DNA of 61,586 bases from Methylobacterium oxalidis (GTDB taxonomy: Bacteria > Pseudomonadota > Alphaproteobacteria > Rhizobiales > Beijerinckiaceae). The notes under the pieces were generated by a model. It ran no database searches and was not told where the DNA came from. It saw nothing but the letters and a program-made list of their open reading frames with translations. The stretch lies in NCBI RefSeq assembly GCF_007992195.1, contig NZ_BJZU01000074.1, forward strand, positions 1 to 61,586. Reading direction: 5' to 3'. Within the stretch, counting starts at the first letter, position 1; each line of letters starts with the position of its first letter. Below, piece by piece: positions 49,906 to 59,197 of this stretch. The translations under genes were made by a program, and so were the position numbers.

Positions 49906-50283
49906 ATGCAGCGCGTCTTCGAAGCCCTCGCGTCCACGCCCCGCCGGAAGATCCTCGCCCTGCTCGCCCACAGCGAGCTGAGCGCGGGCGAGATCGCGGC
50001 GCGGTTCGACATGACGAAGCCCTCGATCTCGCAGCACCTCGCGGTGCTGGAGGCGGCCGGCCTCGTCGTGAGCGAGAAGCGCGGCCAGTACGTGTTCTAC
50101 CGGCAGGTCAGCGAGAACCTGATCAATGCGCTGAACGGCTTCGTGCAGGAGGTCTGCCCGGTGGCGCGGCCCTTGAAGCGCGAGAGCGCGGCGATCGGCC
50201 GGGAGCGGGCGAAGGCGGCGGAGGCGGACGCGGGAACGGCCGATGCGGGCGGCCCCGCACCGCGGCGAGGCGATACGGCCTGA
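49906..50283 (+). CDS. ArsR/SmtB family transcriptional regulator
   Basis: A 125-residue winged-helix repressor: MQRVFEALASTPRRKILALL, the recognition helix in AGEIAARFDMTKPSISQHLA and the wing GLVVSEKRGQYVFYRQ. There is no ELCVCDL-type metal-binding motif, which fits the non-metal, SdpR-like subgroup that senses other cues. Start at ATG 49906; a GTG three codons upstream is also possible. It is divergent from the desaturase, and the palindrome lies between them. Confidence 0.85.
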   Translation: MQRVFEALASTPRRKILALLAHSELSAGEIAARFDMTKPSISQHLAVLEAAGLVVSEKRGQYVFYRQVSENLINALNGFVQEVCPVARPLKRESAAIGRERAKAAEADAGTADAGGPAPRRGDTA

Positions 50284-50877
50284 CGAGGCTGCACGGAGCG
50301 GATCGGGCGTCCTCGGCGGGTCCGGAGCCTCGATCGCCGCGCCGCGCCCGCCCGCGGCCCGGCTTGGCTCGGGCTTGGCCGGCGATCGTCCTGCTCGAAC
50401 CGCCGACGATCGCCGTTCGCCGCCGCGAACCCCTCCGTCCACACGATCCTTCGGCTCGATTTCGTACGGAGTGCAGCGTAATTTGTGCCCATCTCGACCG
50501 TTGCTCAGCCATTCAGGCCGCGCAGACTGAGAAGAAAGTGCCCATGACGGGGGCCTAAAGCGCCGTAAGGTCAGTAAATGCCCATGGGTAGCGCCGCGTG
50601 GGCTATTTTTGCTCTTGAATTTTTTAGTTTCACGGCTCGAATATTACGTCTATACGCTGAGCCAACAAAAGATCGGTCCGTCGTCGGGCCGCGAAACCGT
50701 CACAGGCACCACGGCATCTGGTTCAGCGTGCGCGTTGCCGAAGTTTCGGCGACGGCCGGCGCGGGTCGAGGCATCGCCCCGCTCCCAGCGGGGGACGAGA
50801 CCGTTCTTCACGAGCCGGAACGAGAGACCGCGGTGCGCGATCGACGCGAGGGTGTCGCGACAACTCGGGGTCAGCTC
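50284..50877. other. Long intergenic region, partly AT-rich
   Basis: 594 bases with no protein-like frame. Its right half (about 50470-50660) is much lower in G+C than the surroundings and contains T-runs (TATTTTTGC, GAATTTTTTAG). The octamer or near-octamer GTGCCCAT recurs at about 50483, 50536 and (as ATGCCCAT) 50577. It may hold regulatory sequence for the small gene at 50878, or be the remnant of lost DNA. Confidence 0.4.
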
Positions 50878-51168
50878 ATGCCGCACTTCTACCTCCATTT
50901 CCGGACACCGCTCGGCATCCATCGGGACGACGAGGGCTCGACGTTCGCGGACCTCGACGCGGCCTACCTGAGCGTCTGCGAGACCATCCCGGACATCGCC
51001 GCCGACCTGTGGCGGAGTTCCCTGCGCAAGCCCGGCGCGGACCCCTTCGCCTGCGCCTTCGAGATCACCGACGCGGCGGGCCGCATCCTGATGGACGTGC
51101 CCTTCCTGGAGATCCTCGATCCGGCGCGGACCCGGTTCCGCGCGAAGCTGCGTCCGGACCTCTGCTGA
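50878..51168 (+). CDS. DUF6894 family small protein
   Basis: A 96-residue protein. PHFYLHFRTPLGIHRDDEGS then TFADLDAAY, and FEITDAAGRILMDVPFLEIL, match the short DUF6894 fold (beta strands around HFYLH and a central helix), very common in Methylobacterium and Bradyrhizobium and of unknown function. The ATG at 50878 sits at the conserved start; a longer frame upstream is not protein-like. Confidence 0.75.
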   Translation: MPHFYLHFRTPLGIHRDDEGSTFADLDAAYLSVCETIPDIAADLWRSSLRKPGADPFACAFEITDAAGRILMDVPFLEILDPARTRFRAKLRPDLC

Positions 51169-51193
51169 GGACATGCTGGGGGGAGGTTCACGG

Positions 51194-51454
51194 ATGTCGA
51201 AGACCCTGCCGCCGGTCGCGCCGGCATCGAGGCCGCGGCGCGCGGGCGCCCTGAACGCGGCCATCCTCGAGAGCCTCGGCCGGCAGTTGCAGTACTTCTA
51301 CGAGCCCGTGCTGCAGGATGCGCCCGACGCGCGCATCGCGGCGCTGCTGCGCAGGCTCGAGGCCGGCGACGCCGAGGCCGCGCGGGCGCGGGATCCGGCG
51401 CCGAGCCGCGCCGGCCCTTCCCCGCGGCCCGCCCGGCTCGCCTTCGGGATGTGA
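51194..51454 (+). CDS. Possible NepR-like anti-sigma factor
   Basis: An 86-residue protein. LNAAILESLGRQLQYFYEPV and LQDAPDARIAALLRRLEAGD (about residues 21-60) resemble the two-helix NepR core (GRQLR.YYD...PVPDRF..LL..L) that binds the general-stress sigma factor EcfG. The rest is disordered and Pro/Ala/Arg-rich. No phyR or ecfG gene is adjacent. A strong ribosome binding site (GGGGGAGGTT) precedes the ATG. The identification is tentative; it may simply be a small helical protein. Confidence 0.45.
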   Translation: MSKTLPPVAPASRPRRAGALNAAILESLGRQLQYFYEPVLQDAPDARIAALLRRLEAGDAEAARARDPAPSRAGPSPRPARLAFGM

Positions 51455-51529
51455 GGCGGGCGCCCCGGCGGGCGGTGGGGGCGCGCGCCCGGGGACGGGA
51501 TCGTTCCACGGCGTTCGGCGGGCGGCGCG

Positions 51530-52363
51530 TCAGGCGCCGAGGCAGCACTTCTTGAACTTCCTGCCCGAGCCGCAGGGGCAGGGATCGTTGCGGCCGACGT
51601 CGCGGAAGGGGTTGGTCACCGGCTCGCCCGCCCCCTCCTCCGTCCAGGCGAGCGCCGCCACGGGGTCGTCGAGATAGCCGAGGCCGCGCTCGTCGAGGTC
51701 GCGGCGGTCGCCGGGGCGCGTCTGGGCCCGGCGCAGGGCCGCGCGGAACCAGGCGGGGTCCGACACGTCCCGGGTCAGGCGCCCGTCCCTGCGGGCCGCC
51801 TCGACGCGGGGGGCGAGGCCGCTCGCCCCCGTCAGCGCGACCGCCTCCTCCCAGCCGACCCAGCCGATGTCGCCCTCGACGGCGACGCGCTTGTCGTCGA
51901 AGCGTATCAGCATCTCCGCGGCGGCCTCGGCCGGGATGCGGCCGTCGCGCACGAGGAAAGCGGTCGCGGCGAGCGCCTCGTTGCGCACGAGGTCGTCGAT
52001 CGTGCTGTCGAGGACGAGGGTGAAGAGCGGCTCCGGGTCCCCGTCGTAGAGGCTCGCGAGCACCTGCGGCAGCGTGGTGCCGGCCGCGTCCCCGAGGAGG
52101 TCGGCCAGCGTCTCACCGTCCTGCCGCAGCAGGCGCAGCAGCGGCCGGTAGGCGCGCGCGTCCCGCGCGGCGGCGAGCGCGTGCAGGCCCCAGAACAGGA
52201 GGTTCGCTTCCTCGTCCGTCAGCTCCGCGCCGCCGCCCGCGGCGTCGAGGAGGCGCAGGACCTCGCCGGCGATCCGCCCCGGCTCGGCGACGGCCTCGCG
52301 GAGCGCCGCCTCAGGCAGGAAGTCGGAGGCGCCGAGGCGGAGTGCGAGATCGTCGCCGAGCAT
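51530..52363 (-). CDS. DUF1186 family protein with C-terminal SEC-C zinc motif
   Basis: 277 residues. The first 240 are helical repeats of the DUF1186 type ([42 protein letters not shown]). The end carries a perfect SEC-C zinc motif, [18 protein letters not shown], the same as in SecA and many other proteins. A role in protein quality control or nucleic-acid binding is possible but unknown. It follows pheT by 10 bases on the same strand. Confidence 0.85.
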   Translation of the reverse strand: MLGDDLALRLGASDFLPEAALREAVAEPGRIAGEVLRLLDAAGGGAELTDEEANLLFWGLHALAAARDARAYRPLLRLLRQDGETLADLLGDAAGTTLPQVLASLYDGDPEPLFTLVLDSTIDDLVRNEALAATAFLVRDGRIPAEAAAEMLIRFDDKRVAVEGDIGWVGWEEAVALTGASGLAPRVEAARRDGRLTRDVSDPAWFRAALRRAQTRPGDRRDLDERGLGYLDDPVAALAWTEEGAGEPVTNPFRDVGRNDPCPCGSGRKFKKCCLGA

Positions 52364-52373
52364 GGGACCGCCT

Positions 52374-54797
52374 TCAGGAGCGCAGGGTGGCGCCGGTCTT
52401 GCGGGCGACCTCGGCCACGATCCTCGCGCTCACGGCCTCGATCTCGGCGTCGGTCAGCGTCTTCTCGACGGGCTGCAGGCGGACCGCGATGGCGACCGAC
52501 TTCGAGCCCTCCGGGATGCCGGCGCCCTCGTAGACGTCGAACACGTCGATCCCCGCGATGAGCTTGCGCTCGGCAGCCTGTGCCGCCTTCACCACCTCGC
52601 CCGCCGCCACGTCGCGGGCGACCACGAAGGCGAAGTCGCGCGAGACCGGCTGGAAATCCGAGAGCGCCAGCGCCGGCTTGACCTTGGTGGGCTTCGCCTT
52701 CGGCAGCGGCAGCGCGTCGAGCGTGATCTCGAAGGCGACGAGGGTGCCCTTGAGATCGAGCGCCTTCAGGATCCGCGGGTGGATCTCGCCGAAATGCCCG
52801 ACCGGGTTCTTCGGCCCGAACTGCAGGGTGCCGGAGCGGCCCGGATGCAGCCAGGCCGGGCCGCCGGCCACGACCTGGAGGCCGCCGGTCGGCACGCCGA
52901 GGCCGGCGAGCAGCGCCAGCGCGTCGGCCTTCGCGTCGAATGCGTCGACGGGGGAGGCCGCGCCGTCCCAGTGGCGGCCGCCGCCCGCATGGCCGGCGCC
53001 GGCCCGGCGCACGGCGGCCGCGCGGATCGACTGCGCCTCGGGCTCGTCGCCCGCGAAGCACTGGCCGACCTCGAACAGGGCCACGTCCGGGTAGCCCCGG
53101 TCGGCGTTGCGCTGCGCGGCGCGCAGCAGGCCCGGCACGAGGCTCGGGCGCATGTCCGAGAGGTCGGAGGCGATCGGGTTGGCGAGCGCCAGCGCCCCGC
53201 CCCCGCCGCCGAACGCCGCGGCGTCGTCGTGCGGGATGAAGGACCAGGTCACGGCCTCCATCAGGCCGCGGCTCGCCAGGGCACGCTTGGCGGCGCGGGT
53301 GCGCCGCTGCAGGACGGTGAGCACGGGCCGGCCCACGCCCGCGACGAGGCGCGGCAGCGGCTTCGGCTCGATCCGGTCGAGCCCGGCGATGCGCACGATC
53401 TCCTCGACGAGGTCGGCCTTGCCCTCGACGTCGGGGCGCCAGGAGGGCGGCAGCACCTTCACCCGGTCGCCGCTGCCGGCCACGTGGAACCCGAGGGTCT
53501 CCAGCGTCACCTTCATCTCGGCGCGCGACAGCTCGATCCCGGCGAGCCGGCGCACCTCCGTCCAGGGGAAGTCGATGACGTGGCCCGTCTCCGGGACCTC
53601 GCCCGCGACCGTGGCCTGGCTCGCGCTGCCGCCGCAGATGTCGAGGACGAGGCGGGTGGCGAGATCGAGCCCGGGCAGGGTGAAGGCCGGGTCGACGCCG
53701 CGCTCGAACCGGTAGCGGGCATCCGTGATGACGCCGAGGCGCCGGCCGGTCTGGGCGATGTTGGCCGGGTCCCACAGGGCGGCCTCGACGAGCACGTCGA
53801 CGGTGTTCTCGTCGCAGCCCGAAGCCTCGCCGCCGATGATGCCGGCGATCGACTCGACGCCGCGCTCGTCGGCGATCACCACCATGTCCTCGGTGAGAGC
53901 GTGGGTGCGCCCGTCGAGGGCGAGCAGGGTCTCGCCCTCCCGCGCCCGGCGCACGGTCAGCGCGCCCGAGACCTTGGCGGCGTCGAACACGTGGAGCGGG
54001 CGCCCGCGGTCGAAGGTCATGTAGTTCGTGATGTCGACGAGCGCGTTGATGGGCCTGAGGCCGATCGCGCGCAGGCGCGCCTGCATCCAGTCCGGGGACG
54101 GGCCGTTGCGCACGCCGCGCACGAGGCGCAGGGCGAAGAGCGGGCAGAGCCTGCGGTCCTCCGCCGCGAGGTCGAGCGCGACCGGGACGGGGCAGGCCCC
54201 CTCCCCGCGCACCGGCGGCAGCGGCTCGCGCTTGAGGGTGCCGATGCCGGTCGCCGCGAGGTCGCGGGCGATGCCGTGGACGGAGGTGCAGTCCGGCCGG
54301 TTCGGGGTGAGGTTGATCTCGACGACCGGGTCGTCGAGACCCGCGTAGAGGGCGTAGGGCTCGCCCACCGGCGCGTCCTCGGGCAGGTCCAGGATGCCGT
54401 CGTGATCGTCCCCGAGGCCGAGCTCGGCGCCCGAGCAGAGCATGCCGCGGCTCTCGACGCCCCGGATGCTGCCCACCGACAGGGTGATGTTCTTGCCGGG
54501 CACGTAGGTCCCGGGCGGCGCGAAGACGGACTTCATGCCCGCCCGCGCGTTCGGCGCCCCGCAGACCACCTGCAGCGGCTGCCCGTCGCCGGCATCGACC
54601 GTGCAGACGCGCAGGCGGTCCGCGTTCGGGTGCTGCTCGGCGGTGAGCACCTTGGCGACGACGTAGGGCTTCAGGGCCGCCGCCTTGTCCTCGAGCCCCT
54701 CGACCTCGAGGCCGATGCGCGTCAGCGTCTCGGCGATCGTGTCGAGGGAGGCTTGCGTCTCGAGGTGGTCCTTGAGCCAGGAGAGGGTGAATTTCAT
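52374..54797 (-). CDS. pheT: Phenylalanine--tRNA ligase beta subunit
   Basis: An 807-residue subunit: N-terminal tRNA-binding/EMAP-like domain ([20 protein letters not shown], residues about 49-68), B3/4 editing domain, B5 ([14 protein letters not shown]), catalytic-like core and C-terminal FDX-ACB anticodon-binding domain ([14 protein letters not shown]). Length is normal. Its ATG overlaps the stop of a HEPN-type gene (ATGA); normally pheT directly follows pheS. Translation is therefore probably coupled to the inserted gene. Confidence 0.97.
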   Translation of the reverse strand: MKFTLSWLKDHLETQASLDTIAETLTRIGLEVEGLEDKAAALKPYVVAKVLTAEQHPNADRLRVCTVDAGDGQPLQVVCGAPNARAGMKSVFAPPGTYVPGKNITLSVGSIRGVESRGMLCSGAELGLGDDHDGILDLPEDAPVGEPYALYAGLDDPVVEINLTPNRPDCTSVHGIARDLAATGIGTLKREPLPPVRGEGACPVPVALDLAAEDRRLCPLFALRLVRGVRNGPSPDWMQARLRAIGLRPINALVDITNYMTFDRGRPLHVFDAAKVSGALTVRRAREGETLLALDGRTHALTEDMVVIADERGVESIAGIIGGEASGCDENTVDVLVEAALWDPANIAQTGRRLGVITDARYRFERGVDPAFTLPGLDLATRLVLDICGGSASQATVAGEVPETGHVIDFPWTEVRRLAGIELSRAEMKVTLETLGFHVAGSGDRVKVLPPSWRPDVEGKADLVEEIVRIAGLDRIEPKPLPRLVAGVGRPVLTVLQRRTRAAKRALASRGLMEAVTWSFIPHDDAAAFGGGGGALALANPIASDLSDMRPSLVPGLLRAAQRNADRGYPDVALFEVGQCFAGDEPEAQSIRAAAVRRAGAGHAGGGRHWDGAASPVDAFDAKADALALLAGLGVPTGGLQVVAGGPAWLHPGRSGTLQFGPKNPVGHFGEIHPRILKALDLKGTLVAFEITLDALPLPKAKPTKVKPALALSDFQPVSRDFAFVVARDVAAGEVVKAAQAAERKLIAGIDVFDVYEGAGIPEGSKSVAIAVRLQPVEKTLTDAEIEAVSARIVAEVARKTGATLRS

Positions 54798-55267
54798 CGG
54801 AGCCTATCTTTGAAGATCAGGTGGACCGCCAGTGTGCGGCGATCGGATTCGCTCAGTTCTGCAAGTCGCGCGATCAGATCGCGGGCTTCGGCGACGCGGT
54901 CCCGAGCCTCGCTCTCCTGATAGAATCCGATCCGCGGCGCGGCATAGTCCGCCAGCATGCGGGCACCCTGCAGCGGCACGATCAGGTCCCCGACGCGCTT
55001 GAGCGCGGGGTTGGTGATCAGCGGGCTACCCTTGGCCTGGAAGGCGTTCCGAAGCGGCCCGTGGTCGAGGGCGCGATAGACCTTCTCGTACTCATCCGAG
55101 GTACGGTCGACATCCTTCAGCAGGGCGTCCGCGCAGACGCGCGCGAGCGCGTGGAACGCGGCGTAGTACGCCGTGCTGACAGCCCGCCGCTTGACCGCCG
55201 AACTGTCGGGATGCGCATCGATGAGGTCGTCCGCCACTTGGATCAGGCGGTCCACCAGCGTCGCCAT
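54794..55267 (-). CDS. HEPN-domain-like protein inserted between pheS and pheT
   Basis: A 157-residue all-helical protein. [20 protein letters not shown] (residues about 25-44) is the SxYYAxFH signature of HEPN/UPF0332 domains, and [17 protein letters not shown] (about 60-76) holds an R-x3-H that may correspond to the HEPN RNase motif (usually R-x4-6-H). HEPN proteins are often RNase toxins or their relatives. The stop overlaps the pheT start. G+C is visibly lower than in pheT. Its 93-residue partner lies 3 bases upstream. Confidence 0.7.
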   Translation of the reverse strand: MATLVDRLIQVADDLIDAHPDSSAVKRRAVSTAYYAAFHALARVCADALLKDVDRTSDEYEKVYRALDHGPLRNAFQAKGSPLITNPALKRVGDLIVPLQGARMLADYAAPRIGFYQESEARDRVAEARDLIARLAELSESDRRTLAVHLIFKDRLR

Positions 55268-55270
55268 GCG

Positions 55271-55552
55271 TCAGTCCACGTCCGCGTGCGCCTGCCGCTC
55301 GTCGGCGATGTCGTTCGTCAGGTACACGAAGCGCTCCTCCCCGCGATCGAGCAGGGCGTCGCGGATCGCGTGCACGGTCCGCACGATCTCGGTGCGGCTA
55401 TCGGGACGCGTCTGGTAACGGGCGGTCACGCGGATGATCGGGGCGCCGTCGAAATCCGTGTCGAACCGCACCGCGGCGCCCGTGTACTGACCGCCGGGAA
55501 ATCTGGCCCGGAGGACGTTGGACACGATCGATTCGATCTCGCGTTCCGTCAC
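55271..55552 (-). CDS. Small partner protein of the HEPN gene
   Basis: A 93-residue acidic protein with an alpha-beta-alpha layout: TEREIESIVSNVLRARFPGG then AVRFDTDFDGAPIIRVTARY, ending VYLTNDIADERQ. It does not resemble the MNT nucleotidyltransferase usually paired with HEPN. From general knowledge, similar small genes often precede such HEPN genes in alphaproteobacteria; the function is not known to me. It lies 15 bases after pheS and could be the antitoxin or adaptor of a two-gene module. Confidence 0.65.
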   Translation of the reverse strand: MTEREIESIVSNVLRARFPGGQYTGAAVRFDTDFDGAPIIRVTARYQTRPDSRTEIVRTVHAIRDALLDRGEERFVYLTNDIADERQAHADVD

Positions 55553-55567
55553 CGCAACCTCCCGTCC

Positions 55568-56650
55568 TCACCCCGTCAGCCCGCCGACCAGGCTCGGCAC
55601 GTCGAGGGGCCGGAAGCCGTAATGGTCTAGCCAGCGCACGTCCGCCTCGAAGAAGGGGCGCAGGTCCGGCATGCCGTACTTCAGCATGGCGATGCGGTCG
55701 ATGCCGACGCCGAAGGCGAAGCCCTGCACGCTGTCCGGGTCGAGCCCGCAATTGCGCAGCACGTTCGGGTGGACCATGCCGCAGCCGAGGATCTCCAGCC
55801 AGTCGTCGCCCTCGCCGAAGCGGATCTCGCCGCCCTTGCGCGAGCACTGGATGTCGACCTCCGCCGAGGGCTCGGTGAAGGGGAAGAAGGAGGGCCGGAA
55901 GCGCATCTTCACGCCCTCCACCTCGAAGAACGCCTTGCAGAACTCCTCCAGCACCCATTTCAGGTTCGCGATGTTGGCCGAGCGGTCGATCACGAGCCCC
56001 TCGACCTGATGGAACATCGGCGTGTGGGTCTGGTCCGAATCGTGCCGGTAGGTCCGGCCCGGGATGATCACCCGGATCGGCGGTGCCTCGGCCCGCATGG
56101 TGCGGATCTGGACCGGCGAGGTGTGGGTGCGCAGCACCTTGCGCTGCCCGTTCCGGTCGGGCCGCAGGAAGAAGGTGTCGTGCATCTCCCGGGCCGGGTG
56201 GCCGGGCGGGAAGTTGAGCGCCGTGAAGTTCAGCTCGTCCGTCTCGATGTCCGGCCCCTCCGCCACCGAGAAGCCCATGTCGGCGAAGATCGCGGTGATC
56301 TCGTCGATGACCTGGCTGATCGGGTGGATGCGCCCGCGCGCCTCCGGCGCCTCGCGCACCGGCAGGGTGACGTCGACGCGCTCGGCCGCGAGCCGGGCCT
56401 CGAGCGCCGCCTCGGCCAGCGCCTCGCGCCGGGTGGCCAGCGCGCCCTGGACCCGGTCGCGCAGGCCGTTGATGAGGGGCCCGCGCTCCCTGCGCTCCTC
56501 GGGGCTCATGCTCCCCAGCGTCTTGAGGAGGTCCGACACGCTGCCCTTCTTGCCGAGCGCCGCCACGCGCACGGATTCGAGCGCCGCCTCGTCGGGGGCC
56601 GCGTCGACCTTGGCGAGAAGATCGCGTTCGAGTGTGTCGAGATCGGTCAT
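55568..56650 (-). CDS. pheS: Phenylalanine--tRNA ligase alpha subunit
   Basis: A 360-residue catalytic subunit. N-terminal coiled coil (residues 1-85), then class II motifs: motif 1 region [20 protein letters not shown], motif 2 [11 protein letters not shown] with [20 protein letters not shown], and motif 3 [17 protein letters not shown]. Length is usual. The cassette of two small genes follows instead of pheT. A hairpin terminator separates it from rplT upstream. Confidence 0.97.
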   Translation of the reverse strand: MTDLDTLERDLLAKVDAAPDEAALESVRVAALGKKGSVSDLLKTLGSMSPEERRERGPLINGLRDRVQGALATRREALAEAALEARLAAERVDVTLPVREAPEARGRIHPISQVIDEITAIFADMGFSVAEGPDIETDELNFTALNFPPGHPAREMHDTFFLRPDRNGQRKVLRTHTSPVQIRTMRAEAPPIRVIIPGRTYRHDSDQTHTPMFHQVEGLVIDRSANIANLKWVLEEFCKAFFEVEGVKMRFRPSFFPFTEPSAEVDIQCSRKGGEIRFGEGDDWLEILGCGMVHPNVLRNCGLDPDSVQGFAFGVGIDRIAMLKYGMPDLRPFFEADVRWLDHYGFRPLDVPSLVGGLTG

Positions 56651-56749
56651 CGCTGTCCTCGGGCCGCCCGGTCCGGGCGGGTCGGTGATGCGGGCTGCTT
56701 GTTCCGGCTCGGGCGCCCGGATGCAAGGGGCGCGGCGGCCGGAGAAACG

Positions 56750-56787
56750 ACGAGGGCGCGGCGCTCCTGAAGCGCCGCGCCCCTCGC
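56750..56787 (-). terminator. Hairpin terminator between rplT and pheS
   Basis: GAGGG-CGCGGCGCT pairs with AGCGCCGCG-CCCCTC (14-15 bp, one bulge, 5-base loop), about 45 bases past the rplT stop on the minus strand. It may end the rpmI-rplT transcript or attenuate pheS. Confidence 0.55.
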
Positions 56788-56832
56788 CGGAACGTCCTGT
56801 GGTGCCGTGAGGCGCGCTAGGCGGCCTTCGCG

Positions 56833-57204
56833 CTACGCGGCCTTGGCGGACGGGAGGGCGGCCTTGGCCTTCTCGACCACCGCCGCGAAGCTCGCCGGCT
56901 CATGGATGGCGAGCTCCGACAGGGCCTTGCGGTCCACCACGATGCCGGACTTCGCCAGCCCGTCGATGAAGCGGGAGTAGGTCAGGCCGTGCTCGCGAAC
57001 CGCCGCGTTGAGGCGCTGGATCCAGAGGGCGCGGAAGGTGCGCTTCTTGTTCTTGCGGTCGCGGTAGGCGTACTGCAGACCCTTCTCCACCGCCTGCTTG
57101 GCGATGCGGATCGTGTTCTTGCGCCGGCCGTAATAGCCGCGGGCGGCCTTGAGGACTTTCTTGTGCTTCGCGTGACTGGTCACGCCGCGCTTGACGCGGG
57201 CCAT
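56833..57204 (-). CDS. rplT: 50S ribosomal protein L20
   Basis: A 123-residue L20: [40 protein letters not shown] and [20 protein letters not shown] are near-invariant. L20 is an early assembly protein and, in many bacteria, represses its own operon. It follows rpmI by 51 bases. Confidence 0.98.
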   Translation of the reverse strand: MARVKRGVTSHAKHKKVLKAARGYYGRRKNTIRIAKQAVEKGLQYAYRDRKNKKRTFRALWIQRLNAAVREHGLTYSRFIDGLAKSGIVVDRKALSELAIHEPASFAAVVEKAKAALPSAKAA

Positions 57205-57255
57205 GGTCGATCTCCTGGACTAATCTGAAAACAGTATCGGCGACGTCGTGAAGGC

Positions 57256-57459
57256 TTACCGCGCGTTCGGCAGGAAGTACTTCTTCACGTTGGCGGCATC
57301 GCCCTCGAAGAGGGTCGTGGTGCCGCGCAGGTTGCGGATCTGCTTCGTGGTCCGCTTGATCATGCCGTGGCGCTTGCCGGCCTGGGCGTACATGACCTTG
57401 CCGGTGCCGGTGATCTTGAAGCGCTTCTTGGCGCCCGACTTCGTCTTCAACTTGGGCAT
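57256..57459 (-). CDS. rpmI: 50S ribosomal protein L35
   Basis: A 67-residue L35: [20 protein letters not shown], then [19 protein letters not shown]. infC, which usually comes first in this operon, is not upstream here; instead a 444-base gap with its own promoter precedes rpmI. Confidence 0.98.
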
Positions 57460-57591
57460 TTGGCTCTCCGTTCGCGCAAGACCCGTCCGATCCGGATCGG
57501 GCCGGACCCCTCGCGCTCGATGGATGCTTCTGGTGGAGCAACACGAACCGCCACGGCAGCCCTATCCGGCCGGGCGGTTCGACGCGCGGGG

Positions 57592-57620
57592 CTTATGACA
57601 GATCGGCGACGCCGTTTCAA
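57592..57620 (-). promoter_or_regulatory. Sigma70-like promoter of rpmI-rplT
   Basis: On the minus strand TTGAAA (57620-57615) and CATAAG (57597-57592) are spaced by 17 bases, leaving a leader of about 125 bases before rpmI that could hold the L20 autoregulatory structure. Confidence 0.55.
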
Positions 57621-57808
57621 TCGTCCGGAAGCCTGCGGAAGCGATGTCCTTCGACTTCCGCGCCGCCCGCCGGCCCGTGAATGGCCCGACCCGTGCATCG
57701 GCGTGTCGAGCCGCGACGCGAACACGGCCCTGTGCGCGCGAATAAAACCCAGGATTGCGGGGACATCTCGGAAGCACCGCACAATTCCCGTCCACCGCGA
57801 GGCGCACC

Positions 57809-57833
57809 GGAACCATAACCTTGGCTGTCAGTT
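57809..57833 (+). promoter_or_regulatory. Possible EcfG-type (general stress) promoter for the glycosyltransferase-glucosidase pair
   Basis: GGAAC (57809-57813), 16 bases, then AGTT (57830-57833), about 70 bases upstream of the GTG start. The consensus is GGAAC-N16/18-CGTT; one position differs. A full CGTT also follows at 57835, but at an over-long spacing of 21. Confidence 0.4.
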
Positions 57834-57903
57834 TCGTTCATGTCCCACTCAGGCCGGATCGGGTTAGCTCTCCGAAACGCTCGTCCTCACAGGAGACTTT
57901 TTC

Positions 57904-59037
57904 GTGCGCATTGCCCAGATCGCCCCGCTCTCGGAGGCGGTGCCTCCGAAGTTCTACGGCGGCACAGAGCGCGTCGTGTCCTGGATCACCGAGGAACTCG
58001 TCCGGCAGGGACATGACGTGACGCTCTTCGCGAGCGGCGACTCGGAGACCACGGCGAAGCTCGCCGCCTGCACGCCCGAGGGCCTGCGGCTGCTCGGCTA
58101 CCGCGACCACACCGCGAGCCACCTCGCGATGCTGCATCACGTCCGCCGTCGGGCGCACGAGTTCGACATCCTGCACTTCCACATCGACCTGCTGCAGTAC
58201 CCGATGTTCGAGGACATGAACCACAAGTGCGTCACCACGATGCACGGTCGCCTCGACGTGCCGGACTTCATGCCGGTCTACCGCACCTTCACGGGCATGC
58301 CGCTGGTCTCGATCTCCGACAACCAGCGCGAGCCGATGCCGCCGACCGTGAACTGGGCCTCGACGATCCACCACGGCCTGCCGGCGCAGAACTGCCCGTT
58401 CTACCCGGAGGCCAAGGGCGGCTATCTCGCCTTCCTCGGCCGGATCTCGCCCGAGAAGCGGCCCGACCGCGCGATCGAGATGGCCAAGCGCTCCGGCGTG
58501 CCGCTGAAGATCGCCGCCAAGGTCGACAAGGCGGACCAGGAATACTGGGACGAGGTCATCGAGCCGATGATCCACCACCCGCTGATCGAGTACATCGGCG
58601 AGATCAACGAGGAGCAGAAGAAGGACTTCCTCGGCAACGCCCTGGCGCTCGCCTTCCCGATCGACTGGCCGGAGCCCTTCGGCCTCGTGATGATCGAGGC
58701 GATGTCGGCGGGCACGCCGGTGATCGCCTTCCGCAACGGCTCCGTGCCGGAGGTGATCGCCGACGGCGTCAGCGGCGTGCTGTGCGACAGCATGGACGAG
58801 GCTGTCGCGGCCGTCGACACGGTCAAGACGATGAGCCGCGCCGGCGTGCGCCGCTACTTCGAGAGCCAGTTCACGGCCGAGTGCATGGTCCGCAAGTACG
58901 TGGCGGTCTACGAGCAGCTGCTCGCCGGCCAGCCGGACGTGATCAAGCTGCCGACCGCGGCGGCCTTCGCGCCCCATTACGGCGAGATGAACGGCTCCGC
59001 CCGTCCCTCGCTCTCCGCCGCGGCGATGCCCGCCTGA
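57904..59037 (+). CDS. GT4 family glycosyltransferase
   Basis: A 377-residue GT-B fold enzyme. RIAQIAPLSEAVPPKFYGGT (residues 2-21) is the typical acceptor-side opening; FLGRISPEKRPDRAIEMAK and the donor-site block FPIDWPEPFGLVMIEAMSAG (about 252-271) with the E-x7-E pattern mark family GT4. It is cytoplasmic. GTG start with AGGAGA upstream. It is followed by a debranching-type glucosidase after 160 bases; the pair may make or remodel a storage or stress polysaccharide. The acceptor is unknown. Confidence 0.88.
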   Translation: MRIAQIAPLSEAVPPKFYGGTERVVSWITEELVRQGHDVTLFASGDSETTAKLAACTPEGLRLLGYRDHTASHLAMLHHVRRRAHEFDILHFHIDLLQYPMFEDMNHKCVTTMHGRLDVPDFMPVYRTFTGMPLVSISDNQREPMPPTVNWASTIHHGLPAQNCPFYPEAKGGYLAFLGRISPEKRPDRAIEMAKRSGVPLKIAAKVDKADQEYWDEVIEPMIHHPLIEYIGEINEEQKKDFLGNALALAFPIDWPEPFGLVMIEAMSAGTPVIAFRNGSVPEVIADGVSGVLCDSMDEAVAAVDTVKTMSRAGVRRYFESQFTAECMVRKYVAVYEQLLAGQPDVIKLPTAAAFAPHYGEMNGSARPSLSAAAMPA

Positions 59038-59197
59038 CGGCCACGCCCGGCACCGCGCCCGCGAGGGTTAACAGACCCTCGCTTGCGTCGTAAGATCGCC
59101 CAACTCAGACGGTTCCAAGGGCCGCCGCTTCGCCAGGACAGCGATTCGGCGGCCCTTTCGATTCGCGCGGACCCCTGACATCCCGGAGAAGCCCAGC

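Larger units (their letters stand above)
57460..57903. other. Divergent intergenic region between rpmI and the glycosyltransferase gene
   Basis: 444 bases without a convincing gene. It holds a minus-strand promoter for rpmI-rplT (57592-57620) and a possible stress promoter on the plus strand (57809-57833). The small open frames on both strands give arginine-rich nonsense. Confidence 0.5.

Noticed and set aside
57460..57903. infC or another small gene upstream of rpmI
   Set aside because: Neither strand gives an IF3-like sequence; the open frames are short and arginine-rich. infC must be elsewhere.
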